Source of the DNA: Lichina pygmaea
Lineage: Eukaryota > Ascomycota > Lichinomycetes > Lichinales > Lichinaceae
Assembly: GCA_963422465.1 (NCBI GenBank)
Contig: OY730172.1
Coordinates: forward strand, 2,852,001-2,916,000
Length of the DNA stretch: 64,000 nucleotides
Direction: 5' to 3'
Each line of letters opens with the position of its first letter. The first letter of the stretch is position 1. The position numbers were made by a program, and so were the translations under genes. This document shows, piece by piece, positions 22,237 through 34,838 of this stretch. The notes beneath the pieces were generated by a model that had not been told where the DNA came from, searched no databases, and was given only the letters and a program-made list of their open reading frames with translations.

Positions 22237-24642
22237 TTGCAAGCTCTGTACAACTATATACATAGAAAGATAGTGTTGTTTGGACAAGACTCTGCTCTGA
22301 ACATTCCTGAAGACATGTCACAGGCACCCTCTGTGACACTGACAATCTCTACAAATCTGGCAATGTCTGTCCTGATACAGCAACAGGTATCAGCAGACCA
22401 ACTCATGGAAATAATTAGGCAAACAAAGACACAACCCAAGCCTGAGAAGTCTGAGAAGTTCTCTGGTGCTGTACAAAGCATGACCAAGATCTACAACTGG
22501 GTAACAAAAACTGAGTGGTACCTGATGTTGTTGGAGATAAAGTCTGAACTGTGTGTTATCTACACTGTCCAGTTCCTGACTGGCACAGCACAAACATAGT
22601 ACAACTCTGTCACCAGCTCTGAGTACCAGGTCCCAGCTGAAAATTGGCCAGTCTTTGTACAGATATTCCTTCTTTGTTTCCAAGACGTCAACAATAAAGA
22701 CAAGATGTTGCAGTAGTTCTTCTACATCATGCAGGCTGACATACCTAAGAAGACACTTGTGGAGTACATCAAAGTCTTTACCTATCTCTGCACAGTAGTT
22801 TGTACAGATTTGTCAGAGAATGTTGCTGTGCAACCTTTCATAGAAGGCTTGCAGCCTTGTACAAAAGTTGATGTTAAGTGTGCCAAGTCAACAATATTGC
22901 ACAAAGCAATTTATAAGGCTGACAGTGCTGAGAGTGTGTACCTGGAGTTGTTCCAGAAGTGCCAGCAAGGATAATCTTCACAGCCACACAACCAGGCCTG
23001 TATGATAGTGTCCAATTCTGTCCAGGCCTCAGGGAGTGGTGTGCAGAGTTGTACAGATAGTGTTGGGAACTTCTTCAGCCCAGGACTCATGGAGCTGAGC
23101 AGTCTGATTAATACTCTACAAGGTGTACAGTGTCAGCAGAGTGGGGATAAAAAAGCACACACTTATCAGAATAGCTTGTGCTATAAGTGCAATCAGCCAG
23201 AGTATATACAGAGGAATTATCTAACAAATAAGAGAGGATCAGGAAAAGACTGTGCTTAGATGATGCAAGTTGGTTATCTGAGCAGTACTTACAGTCTGAG
23301 AAGGCTGGCCCTACCTCAGCACCAAGTGAGAATGTTGTGAGTCCTGCCACTCTCTCTGTGGGCATGCTTGGAGAAGAGTTGCAGGTGTCTATACCCAGTG
23401 TGCCTCTGAGCAGGGCTGCACAGCAATATTGTGTGAGAAATAAGTGCTCACAGCCCTTATACAACAAGGTCACAGATAAGACAGAGGTTCTTGGATCTGT
23501 GACAGACTTAACAGAGTCCAAATTGATTGTTTTCAATAGTACAGTGGGAGGCCAGATTATGCACATCTTGGCTGACACTAGTGCCAGTTGACAGTACATC
23601 AAACAAAGTGTTGTCAAACATGCCAGTCTTTGTCTGGTGGATATAAAAAAGAGTCAGGTGGTACAACTACCCAACAGAGTCATGATGAGAGTGTACAGTG
23701 ATGTACTGTGTACCTTCAAGCTAGGCAACTTTGAAGACACTACTCTGTACACTGTTCTTGACTTGAATTACTACAACATGATTCTAGGCATGGATTTTTG
23801 AACAAAGTACAAGGCACAACCTGATTACAACACTGGTAGACTTCAGGTTGATGATAACAGTACCACACAGACTTTGTATAGAGCTGCACCTTTGTTAGCC
23901 ATCTTGATAGAAGTACACATTCTGGTTGTCAGCTACAAGAAGATGATGAAGGTGTTACACAAAGGGGTAGCTGGAATTCTTTACAAGATTGACTTCTCTG
24001 AGGTAACTGGACTGCAACAAAAGAAGTCTTTGGCCAGACAACCTGTGTTGCACTTGCAGAACCTGGAAACAAAGTGTCACAAGAACTCCTTAACTGGAAG
24101 TGCTTTGTTTGACACTAAGTTAGGTCTGTTGAAGAAGGTATTTTGTACAGACTTGCCTAAGAGGGTAGGACCAAGGTGCTACATAGACTACAAGATTGAT
24201 ACTGAGGATACTCAGCCAGTCAACCACAATGTGTACAGTCTTACCTCTGAGCAACTCAAGAAACAGATTTGTCAGATCTGCTATCTTGAGGAACAGGATC
24301 TGATACATCTATCAACATCTCTGTGGGGAGCTCCTGTCTTGTTTGTGAAGAAGAAAGATGGTATATAGTGTATGTGCATGGATTACAGGGCACTGAACAA
24401 GATTACCATGAAGAACAGCTATCCTCTGCCCAAGATCCAAGAATGTTTAGATCAAATTGGTTCAGTATGTTTTTTTTCAAAGATTAACTTTCTTTCTGGT
24501 TATTGGCAGATTTGTATCATGGACAACAACACTGTAAAGACAGTGTTCAACACCTGGTCTACAGCAAGACAGAGAAAGAGTATTATGTGTATATCAAGAA
24601 GGTTCTACAAGTTCTTCTGGATAACAGCTTATACACTTGTCT
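22237..24642 (+). mobile_element. Ty3-C remnant (gag, protease, partial reverse transcriptase)
   Basis: A Ty3/gypsy-type fossil of a third family. Gag-like frames cover about 22,300-23,250 and include a CCHC knuckle beginning CYKCNQPEYIQ near 23,180. A protease region with ADTSAS lies near 23,575, and partial reverse transcriptase at about 24,150-24,640 with the segments LFVKKKDG and MDYRALNKITMKNSYPLPK. It stops where the LINE copy B 5'UTR begins. It is broken in many places (well over ten). No LTR was identified. Strong CpG depletion suggests an old, heavily RIP-altered copy. Confidence 0.8.
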
Positions 24643-24993
24643 CAAGGACCACTATTTTTGACAATCACCGCATTTTGTCATAAGTCCTGGAAACTAACTG
24701 AGTTCCACCCTCAAACCACCAAAACCTTAAGGTGAAAACCCATCACTTTGGAAAACTCAACCTGTTTGTCAAAAGTTGTGATCCTAGACTCTATGATCTT
24801 TAACTTCAACAAGCAACAGACTGCCAACAACAAAAGAGAGAGGCCAGTAACTTTCTGAAGAACTGGGGACAGATCCCAATTACCTAGGAACACTCAGTCT
24901 TAAGGTGTGGTCCCAGGATTAAGCAAGTACTCCCAGTTCAAGAGGAAAAGAGTCTGGAAAAGTGGAATAACTTGAGCTGTACTCTTGCCTGGT

Positions 24994-25433
24994 TTTTTTT
25001 TGATTTGATTTGATTCTTACACTGATTTGGCTGTTAAGCTATGCAGAACTTCTTGAAGGATTTTTGTCTCTGGTAGACTTGACTCAGAGATCTCACACAT
25101 TTACTGTACACCCTGTGGTTTGTAGTGTACATACTGTGGGAAAACCTCAAACTCTGTAGAGGAAATAGGAAAACCACAGTAATAAGAGTTTTGTGGATCT
25201 TGACAGATATTGGGTGAGCTATTTCTTGGGAGTTTTCATACATCTTGCAAGGAGTACATCTTAGACAAGTTCTATGAATCTTGGAGGTTTTTGTGGCAGA
25301 ATATAGGGTGAGTCAGATTTGAACTGACAACTAGTTTAGTCAGGTTCTCCAGGCCTGACACCACTAGTTCTAGATCATGGGTGCTATGTAGTGGGAAACT
25401 CTCACCAGCTTCCCACTACACCATGCCACCCTG
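24994..25433 (-). mobile_element. tRNA-derived SINE, copy 3
   Basis: Minus-strand copy of the SINE in the 5'UTR of LINE copy B. The T-rich start is the tail, and the tRNA-like head lies at 25,310-25,433. It has a 12-bp perfect target-site duplication CTCTTGCCTGGT at 24,982-24,993 and 25,434-25,445. Confidence 0.9.
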
Positions 25434-25478
25434 CTCTTGCCTGGTAGAATCTAAGAATTCAAGGAAAGTCTAGACAGG

Positions 25479-25910
25479 TGTTAAGGCCTAGGCTGGAACA
25501 GCCCAGGTAAGCGAGGGAGAAGTGTTAGTCATGTGGAACAACATCCGACTGATCTGGTGGACAAGCAAGAGCTAAGCGAGGAGCTCGTCCGGTGGACGAG
25601 CAGGAGCTAAGCGAGGAGCTCGTCTGGTGGACGAGCAGGAGCTAAGCAAGGAGCTTGTCCACGCAAAAGGATGATACCCCTCGAGGAGACCCCCCCTCTT
25701 GGGGCATCTGTATAAAGACCCCCAAAGAGCCCGGAGGGATTAGCTCTCCAGGCTGAACACATGCAAGCAATACAAACCCATTGTACGGAGACAATAGCAC
25801 AGGAGAGTTACCCCACCTGTCTATTCCTCTACCGAGTCCCTGTCTAGAATCCACCCTACAAAGTAACAGACTGTACCAGTTTCTGTGTGAACCCGGCCTG
25901 GCCTTTAACA
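25479..25910 (+). repeat. 5' LTR of Ty3-B
   Basis: 432 bp, TGTTAAGG to TTTAACA. It contains three tandem 35-bp units and a TATA-type motif TGTATAAAG near 25,708. Confidence 0.93.
25556..25660 (+). repeat. Three tandem 35-bp hairpin units in the Ty3-B LTR
   Basis: Units at 25,556-25,590, 25,591-25,625 and 25,626-25,660. Across each junction GCTCGTCC and GGACGAGC form an inverted repeat around GGT or TGG. The same array is in the 3' LTR (about 31,383-31,487). It lies upstream of the TATA-like motif. Confidence 0.85.
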
Positions 25911-28900
25911 GTTTCAGCCTCTAATGTACAGGACACTGACTTGATACGATGGTGGATCCACGAAGCCCTACCCCTTCTCAGGCGGCCCAAGCCCAGGCTG
26001 TTCAGTCAGCTCAGGCCCAGGCTGTCCAGGCAGCACCTATTGTTAACCTACCCCCGAAGCCCTTGAAGGTAGGTGCCCTGAAGAGGTACAATGGATCCAG
26101 GGGAGGACTGGAGTTGTTCTTCTCACAACTGGAGCTCTACTATGGGTTCAACACAGCCCAGTTCCCAACAGACCAGGAGAAGGTGCTATTTGCAGCCTTC
26201 TACCTGGAAGGACCAGCCTTCGCTTGGTTCAACATCTACTTAAGGGATTACCTAGACAATCAGGCAGACCCCAAGGAGCAAGAAGACAATACCTGACAGG
26301 TCATGGGAAGCTTGAAAACCTTTAAGACAGCCATGAGAAAGACGTTTGGGATCCTTGACAAGGAAAGGGATGCAGAATGAAAGCTCCAAGCACTGCGGCA
26401 AACTGGATCAGCATTGGAATTCGCGGCGAAGTTCTAACAACTAGCAGTGAGGACCCAGTGGGGGGACAGTGCACTAACAGCACTATTCTACCAAGGCCTC
26501 AAGGAACAAGTCAAGGACAACATCGCGCGAGGAGACTGACCAACCGAGCTCTACAAAATGATTGAGACTGCGGCCCACATCAACAACCGACAGTTTGAGA
26601 GAGAGCTTGAGAAGCGAGGCAAGCAGACAAAACCATGGGTGAAGAAAAAGCCAACACCTGCCAAAGATAACTACAGCTTGGTACCTATGGAAATCAACAC
26701 GGCAGAACCACGAAAGAAGAAGACACGGAAGTGTTACAACTGTCAGAAAGTGGGCCACCTTGCGGTAAACTGCAGGAGCAAGAAGAGGAACAAGGAGGGC
26801 AAAGGGAAGCAGTTGAACACCACAAGCACCTGGAAAGGCAGGGAGATAGAGGAGCCCCAGAGGGCCCCCCAAGGCACACTGCCCCACAATCACCCTGAGG
26901 CAGCACTCCTCAGAGAGGAGGACGACCTCTGACAACACACTGAAAAACTTGAGAACACGCTCCAAGAAACCTTGGACCACCTTGACAAGGTCTGAAGGAG
27001 GGTCAACAAGATCCACTGGGAGGAAGACTTGATCTCCGAGTTTGACACAACCGGCTACATGGAGGAACAGTTTGATGATGAGGAAACCCAGCCACCACCA
27101 GTCTCCGACAAACCTGTCCTTTGATGACAGGACACAACCCTATCGGAAATAGGGGAGACGCAAGTGTCACGATGGGTTGACGATACCCTCAGCATCATAC
27201 AGGTCAGAGATATTGCTGATGATTGCAACCAAGACCTGAGGGAACAATGCACCACCACACGATGCAAACAACACACGGTAGAGTGTCAGGCCCAGAGCCT
27301 AGGCGGCTTAAAAAACTAGCAGCGCTCTTCAAAACTGGGGTTGGAAGAGCAGGCAAGACAACACCCTGGGAGGAAGGAGTCAAGCCGAGTCTTGACGCAA
27401 CAGCCTGCAGCCTGCACTTTCACATCAAGATCAGAGTCAATGGGCGGTTGGCTAAGGCCATGATTGACTCTGGTGTGACTGGCAACTTCATGTCAGAAAG
27501 CTTTGCCAGAAGAAACAAGGTTCCAGTCCAAGGCAAGAGAGACCCCTACCAGTTGATGGTAGTGGACAGAACACCACTCTCCAAAGACAAGGGATGAGTG
27601 ATGAAGGAGACCAAGAGCCTGAGACTGAGTGTCCATGGCACGACGATCAGAACAGAAGAATTTGACTTGGTCTGGATACCACACAAAGTTATATTGGGAC
27701 TTCTGTGGTTGGAAAAACAAAACCCAAGGATTGACTGGAAAAGAAGGCAACTAGTCTTTCCAGATGAGACACTGGTCACATCAGAACCAGGGGTGATGAT
27801 TAAAGAAATCTCACTGACACAGTGGAAGAAATACCACCAGCGCGGGCAGGCCTGTGTGGCCTGGATGAAACCCTGAACACAACAACTTTGCACCACGCAA
27901 GACGCCGTGGGCGAGACTCAGGCACCGCAGTTGCCAAGTGAGTATAAAGAATACCAGGAGATGTTCGAAGAAACAGCGATTGTGACACTACCAGAACATC
28001 AGGAGTGGGACCACAAGATTCCGCTGGAAGACAGAAAAAAACCCACACACAGCCCTATCTACACTCTGTCAGCAAAAGAGCTTGAGGCCCTGAGAAACTA
28101 CCTGGACGAGAACCTAGCGAAAGAGTTCATAAGACCTTCAACATCACCAGCTGGATACCCGATATTGTTTGTACCAAAGAAAGACAGCAAACTTCGACTG
28201 TGTGTTGATTATCGGTGGCTAAATGTGATTACAGTGAAAAACTGTTACCTGCTGCCATTGATATCAGAAATCCAAGACCAGATCCAAGGAGCCAAATAGT
28301 TTACCAAGTTCGACATTCGAGGTGCTTTCAACCTGGTTAGAATGAAAGATGGCGAAGAATGGAAGACAGCCTTTCGTACAAGGTACAGGCACTACAAGTA
28401 TACTGTGATGCCATTCAGCCTTACGAATGCACCGGTGACATTCCAATCACTTATTAACACTGTCCTCCGACAATACCTGGACATATTTGTCACCGCTTAT
28501 ATTGACGACGTCTTGGTATACACCAATGGAACCTTGGAGAAGCACAAACAGCATGTCAAGAAGATCCTACATGCGCTCCAGAGAGCAGGGATGAGGTTAC
28601 ACCTGGATAAAAGTGTTTTCCACACAAAGGAAGTGGAATATTTGGGGTTGATCCTGACAACAGAAGGAATCTGAATAGACAACACGAAGATGGCAGCAGT
28701 ACAAGACTGGCCAACACCCAAAAACCTCAAAGAAGTACAATCCTTCCTAGGGTTTGCAAACTTCTACCGACAATTCATCAAGGACTACTCAAGAACAGCA
28801 GCAGCCTTGACAGAGTTAACCAGAAAGAACAAATCTTTCAGGTGGGGGGAGAGCCAACAAGCAGCCTTCCAGGAGTTGAAGGATAAATTCATCTCCGCAC

Positions 28901-30670
28901 CCATTTTGGCATCATTCGATCCTGAGAAGAGGATCATTCTGGAGACTGATGCCTCAGACCAAGCATTGGGATCCTGCTTGTGTCAACCAGACGCCGACAA
29001 CCGCTTACACCCTGTTGTGTACTGATCGAGAAAGTTCTCTGGCCCAGAACTGAGGTACGACGTTCACAACAAAAAGTTGTTAGCAATCATCGATGTATTC
29101 CAAGAATGGAGGCCTTACTTGGAGGGGGTAAAATACATGATAGACATGTACTCAGACCACAAAAACCTAGCTTACTTCACAACAACAAAGAAGCTAAACT
29201 GACAACAAGTTCGATGGGCAGAGTTGTTAGCATCATACAACTTCCAAATCCTCTACTGGAAGAGCACTGAAAATGCTTGAGCGGACACCCTCAGCAGGCG
29301 ACCAGACCTGATGGATGAGAAAACAACAGAGGAACACCCAATCCTAGCGACAAAAGGACAAACCCTGGTCTACGCCCAACCCCAACTGGCAACAACGGAA
29401 ACAAAGAGTCCACTCCTTACCCTTGGCCACAAGACGGCAAACAAAAAGGAAACTGTGCCAGGAAGAGCACAAGAGGAGGTGATCTGGAGGCACTATGACA
29501 GGCCTTTGCATGGACACCCCGGGTGAGATAAAACCTTGGAGAAAATCCAAAGGAACTACTGCTTCAACGGAATGAAGTGCAAGGTGACAGAGTTCATCCA
29601 CAACTGCGAACAGTGCGCGAAGAACAAACCATCAAGGCATAAGCCCTACGGGCAGGCACAGCAGATGGACCTACCCAAGGCACCATGGGAAACTATCATG
29701 ATGGATTTTGTGGTCAAGTTGCCAAAGTCAACAGACCCAGCAACAAAGGTGGTATACGATAGTATTTTGGTGGTCGTTGACAAACTCACCAAATACACCC
29801 ACCTGGTCCTGTAGAAAGAGTCAGGAACTGTGAACAAACTTGCGAGTGTTCTACTCAGAGAGCTGGTAAGCCACCGAGGGCTACCAAAGACAATCATCTC
29901 AGATCAAGACAAACTCTTCACCTTGAAATTCTGGAACACGTGGACAAGGCAACTTGGCATTGATACAAGGATGTCAACAGTCTACCACCCACAAACTGAC
30001 AGACAAACTGAGCGGACAAACCAGACAATGGAGCAGTATCTACGACACTACATCAACCACCAGCAGGACAACTGGGTGGAACTGCTACCAATAGCCCAGT
30101 TTGTGTACAACAACCAGCAACACAGTGTGACAGGGACAACACTGTTCTTTGTGAACTACAGAAGAAACCCCTGATGGCAGGCAACAGTAGGAGGCAACAT
30201 TGTCAATGTTAGCAAACTCACTGCTATGCACAAGATGATGAAAACAACAATCAACTGTGCCCAGAACACCACCGCCCACTGATTACATGACAAAAGGTTG
30301 AAGGGACCAACCCTGGAAAGGGGGGATAAGGTCTACCTATCAACAAAAAACCTGCACTTGAAGTGACCAAGCAAAAAGCTGGACTATGTACGAATCAGAC
30401 TATTCGAAATTGAGAAGTGTACTGGGAAGGTCAACTATCAACTGAGACTGCCACGAAAAGTAAGGATACACTGAGTATTCCACGTCTCGCTGCTTGAACC
30501 AGCACCCAGCGACGCAGAGGTTGAAACAGAATGGAACTTCAAGGACGACGAAGAAGAGTACGATGTTGAAAGGATCCTGGATAGTCGGAGAAACAGACAG
30601 AAAACTGAGTACCTGGTGAAGTGGTTAGGATTTGACGAAGAGGAGAATTTGTGGAAACCAACCAAGAACT

Positions 30671-31219
30671 TCAGCTCTGCGATGAACCAGAAACTGGTGG
30701 ATTACCACCAAGCAAATCCGCAGTGACCAGGTCTGACGGAGACAACAGCTCGAGAGAAGCCAAAGCCTCTGAAGAGAAGATGTCCTCAAAGGACAGCGGA
30801 GCAGCAGCTTGACAGGCCTTCTGTTTGCGGATAACACGGAGGGCCTCTTGTTCCTGAGCATTGAGGGACTCTTGATCCTTGATAGACGACAGCTCATGAC
30901 AGATAGCATCAGCCTCCTTCTGTGAGAGACGACCCAGCTGCCAGTGGAGGCAGATCTGCCGGGGAAGCAGCTTTGACAGTTGGTCATCAGTCTCCCGCAG
31001 CTGAGCCTTGAGCTGCTCACGCTCAAGTTCCATCTTCTTCCATTCTGATTCCGAGAGATGAAGGTCACAGCGACAACCCTTCTCGATGCACCGACAACAA
31101 AAAGATGATGCGGAACTCACGACACACTTGGCATGGTCGCGATGACAAGCACCGCATGTGATTTTTGATTCCTTGCCTATTTTGCCAACACGACAAGAGA
31201 GAAAACTGCGATGATGAGT
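30671..31219 (-). CDS. Antisense Zn2Cys6 cluster frame inside Ty3-B
   Basis: An open frame of about 182 codons on the strand opposite to gag-pol, between the chromodomain and the 3' LTR. It encodes six cysteines with GAL4-type spacing C-x2-C-x6-C-x8-C-x2-C-x6-C (31,156 down to 31,067; CGACHRDHAKC then CCRCIEKGCRC). A charged heptad-like stretch follows (ESEWKKMELEREQLKAQLRE), then a Ser/Leu-rich tail ending NPPVSGSSQS. Its last 56 bp overlap the 3' end of the chromodomain frame tail to tail. The cluster plus coiled coil suggests DNA binding and dimerisation, as in fungal zinc-cluster regulators, but no function is known. I cannot place the true start; an upstream exon is possible. It could be an element-encoded regulator or a captured host fragment. 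Confidence 0.6.
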   Translation of the reverse strand, partial: THHRSFLSCRVGKIGKESKITCGACHRDHAKCVVSSASSFCCRCIEKGCRCDLHLSESEWKKMELEREQLKAQLRETDDQLSKLLPRQICLHWQLGRLSQKEADAICHELSSIKDQESLNAQEQEALRVIRKQKACQAAAPLSFEDIFSSEALASLELLSPSDLVTADLLGGNPPVSGSSQS

Positions 31220-31305
31220 TCAAGTTATCTGGCTTTGGTTCATGGCAAGAAGAGGAGCAGGAACAAAAAGGATCTGGGGACAGAACTCTTGGAGGGAGGG
31301 GATAG

Positions 31306-31737
31306 TGTTAAGGCCTAGGCCAGAACAGCCCAGGTAAGTGAGGGAGAAGTGTTAGTCATGCAGAACAACATCCAACTGATCTGGTGGATGAACAAGAGCT
31401 AAGCGAGGAGCTCGTCCGGTGGACAAGCAGGAGCTAAGCGAGGAGCTTGTCCGGTGGACAAGCAGGAGCTAAGCGAGGAGCTTGTCCACACAAAAGGATG
31501 ATACCCCTCGAGGAGACCCCCCCCCTTGGGGCATCTGTATAAAGACCCCCAAAGAGCCCGGAGGGATTAGCTCTCCAGGCTGAACACATGCAAGCAATAC
31601 AAACCCATCGTACGGAGACAATAGCACAGGAGAGTTACCCCACCTGTCTATTCCTCTACCAAGTCCCTGTCTAGAATCCACCCCACAAAGCAACAGACTG
31701 TACCGGTTTCTGTGTGAACCCGGCCTGGTCTTTAACA
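31306..31737 (+). repeat. 3' LTR of Ty3-B
   Basis: 432 bp, the same length as the 5' LTR with no indels. The 22 differences are all C/T or G/A. It is followed by ACAGG and then by the continued 5'UTR of LINE copy B. Confidence 0.93.
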
Positions 31738-34700
31738 ACAGGGAGTCTGGTCCCCAGTCTAGGTCAATACTCCCAGAGCCAACCCACAGCTTAGAAGGAA
31801 GAAGCTGCCCAGAAAAGTCTAGCTCTGAGGTCTGGACTCAGAGCTAGATTATTACTGCTGGGAAGTCAGAGTACTCTTCCCTCTCTCTCTCTTATCTTTC
31901 TTAACTTTCTAAAAGTATTATTTGAACACTAGCACTAGGTTATCTGTCAAACTCCAGTCTGAGCAATAGCTAAGAAAAAAAAGTAGTGAAAAAGATAACC
32001 CACTAGCTATTCTCTCTTCCCAGAAAACCTACCAACAATCTTCCCAGCAAGCAGCTACTCAACAAGCTGAAAAAGCTCCAGTCCAGCCAGTCCAGCTAGT
32101 GGAAGCCTGGCTTCACCAAACTGAAGCTTCCCAAGAAATCCAACAGGCATGGAAGAAAATCACCACACAACTAGCAAATACTCCAGCCACACCACCCACC
32201 ACTGGCCAAGATATACAGAAAGTTCTCCAAAGATTGGACAGAATTGAGAAGAATCTGCAGAAACCAGAACTCAAACTCTTCTACTCCCAGACAGTTCAGA
32301 AACAAATAGGACAAGAAGTGCCAGTACCTTAAAGAATCTTCAGTAAGATCATAATCAGACCTGGAGTCCAGTCTGGACAAACAGCCAACAGAACACTATT
32401 GTAGCTAGTAGAAGCTATCAAGAACAAAGTTCCAGTGTCTTGCCAGAAAGATGTGAGAGCAGTGAGAAAACTACCTTCAGAAAATATTATAATCTCTCTG
32501 GACTTCTCCCAGACAAAAACTCTTCTGGAACAGAACCAGGAGTGGGTTTCTGCAGTGTTCTCTACCCAAGTGAAAGTCTTTCCAAGAATCTTCCTAGTGA
32601 TAGTGCATAGAGTCCAGACAAAGAACTTTAATCCAGATAATCTGGAAGAAATAACCAGGAACATCTACAGTCAAAACCCAGGTATAGAAACCCGGATCAA
32701 AATCCTCAGAGTCTACTGGTCCAGAAAGTCAAAGCTTCTAAAAAAAGCTGTGACATCTCTCCACCTTGATCTGGCAACTCCAGAGCAGGCCAACCTACTT
32801 ATCAAGAAAGATGTAGTACTGGGCTACACAATCCATGAGGTGAAGCCTGCTCTCCTGGACATCTCTGTGATCCAGTACTACAAGTGTGCCAGATTTGGCC
32901 ACCAAGCACACACTTGCCAAGTCCAGGTCTAGTGTCTGGCATGTGGAGGTAATTATGCCAGAAAAGACTAGCACATCATACCAGAAAAGCTCACTCCCAA
33001 GTGTGCTAACTGCAAGAGTAACCACTCTGCCTGGATAAAGATCTGTCCAAAGAAACAAGAAGCTACCCAAAAAGCTCGAGAAGTCTGGCTTACCAGACAA
33101 GGAAGATACACCACAAGCCAAGACAACAGCTCCACCTTCACCTTCTCCCCAAACCAGTCTAACAAGACTGGGAGTAGTCCAAACCTACCAGACAGAGAGA
33201 TTGGAAAGAAGAGAAAGCAGGGAGAGCTGGTCAACACAAGATCTAGTGCAAGACTGGCCTCCCAAGCTATTCTCACACTCTCCAACACAAATCTAGAGGT
33301 AGCTATCAACCAACAGAGAAAAAACTTTTTTGAGATCTTTGTGGACTCCAGTCAAGAAAACTGATAAGTATACCAACTTTTAACCTTCTCCAGTACAATA
33401 TGCAGAAAAGCCAGACATGCCAAGATCTTCTACTGGCTAATCCAAGACTTCAAGAAGTGGATCTGATTGTACTCCAAGAACCTTGGAAAAACCTATACCA
33501 AGAGTTAAGTATCTCAACAGTCTTCTCAGCTTTCTACCCTCTTCAAGACCAAGTGCTAGGGAGAACTCTAGTCCTGATTAACTGAAGAATATAGAGGTCA
33601 GCTATTACTCCAGTGTTCTGGAATAAAGATCTAGTCTCTCTGGAGATAAGAGTACAGACTAAAGTGTTCTGGGTACACAACTTGTACTTCACTCCCACAA
33701 GCCAGGAAAACTACAAGACATCAGCAGAAGCTCTACTGGATGTACTGGCTCAAGCTCTGGAGAAACAGAGAGAACACATTCTTCTGACTGACTCAAACCT
33801 CTACCACCCATCCTAGTCAAAATTCTCTTAACTCTACTCTGAACTAGCTACCAAGTTTAAAGAACTCACAGATAATCAAGGACTAGAGCTGGCAATAGCA
33901 CCCTTCACACCCACAAGAGTAAGAACACTGGCAGAACTCTCTTTCTCTACTATTGACCTATTTTTTATTTCTATATCACTTCTTAATTCTTTTATTTCTT
34001 CCCAGATTAACCTAGACTTCCACACAGGTCCAGACCACAGACCAGTACAGACAATACTAAGTCTGGAGACACCAAAGAAGTCTAGAGTCTGCCAGAGAAA
34101 TTGGAGAACACTAGACTCAAGTCAAGCTAGAGAGAAAGCTAAAACTCTACCTGCAGTACTATCTTTACTTAGCAGAGAGGAAGTGGACAACTACCTGGAC
34201 AATCTGGATAAAGCTCTTCAAGACTTGGCAGACAAGACAACACAACCTCTGAGAGACTCAAAGTACACTATCCCCTGGTGGAACCAGAAGATTCAAGGCA
34301 AGATCAAAGAGAAGAGAAAGCTAAGAAGAAAAGTTCTCCAGAACCAAGAGTCTGTGTAGAAACTTGAAAAGGTGATAAAAGAAAAGAAGTCTCTGATCAA
34401 GAATACAAAAAGAAAAACTCTCAGAACACAGCTCCAGAACATAGCAGAGACCCAGAAGTATTGGAAGATTGCCAGATAGAGAAAAGAAAAAGCTGGCAAG
34501 CCACCAGAACTCTCTATTGTTCCAGAGCTCACAAAGTATAAAAGAGGAATTGCTACAACTTTTGCTGAGAAAGCAGAAGTCTTCAAGACTCAGTTTGTCT
34601 CTCTTTCTCTGCAACCAGAACCAGAACCTCAAGAAAAGCCAGCCAACCACCAACAACACCAGCTGTCCCAGGAAATCTCTAAAAAAAAAGTTCAAAAAAT

Positions 34701-34838
34701 CCTGAAAAGAAAGAAACCTTACACAGCCTCTGGAAAAAACACTCTACCTAATAGGTTTCTGAAGGTACTTGGAGACTTCTTCAATAACAAGATAGCGAAA
34801 GTGCTGGAGGCCTGCTGGAAACTGGGCGACTTTCCAAC

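Larger units (their letters stand above)
25479..31737 (+). mobile_element. Ty3-B chromovirus, structurally complete fossil
   Basis: A 6.26-kb Ty3/gypsy element with two 432-bp LTRs and a 5-bp duplication ACAGG (25,474-25,478; 31,738-31,742), inserted in the 5'UTR of LINE copy B. Parts: gag (from about 25,949), CCHC knuckle CYNCQKVGHLAVNC near 26,735, protease region DSGVTGNF near 27,465, reverse transcriptase about 28,000-28,680 (YIDD near 28,500), RNase H about 28,920-29,180, integrase zinc region about 29,500-29,620 and core about 29,690-30,170, and a C-terminal chromodomain (EYDVERILDSRR, YLVKWLGFDEEENLW; about 30,550-30,700). A polypurine tract GGAGGGAGGGGATAG precedes the 3' LTR. LTRs differ at 22 of 432 positions, all transitions, so divergence is inflated by RIP. 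The sense frames carry roughly 20 breaks. An antisense frame is described separately. Confidence 0.93.

Noticed and set aside
25556-25660. CRISPR-like array
   Set aside because: Units are directly adjacent without spacers and lie inside an LTR of a fungal element.
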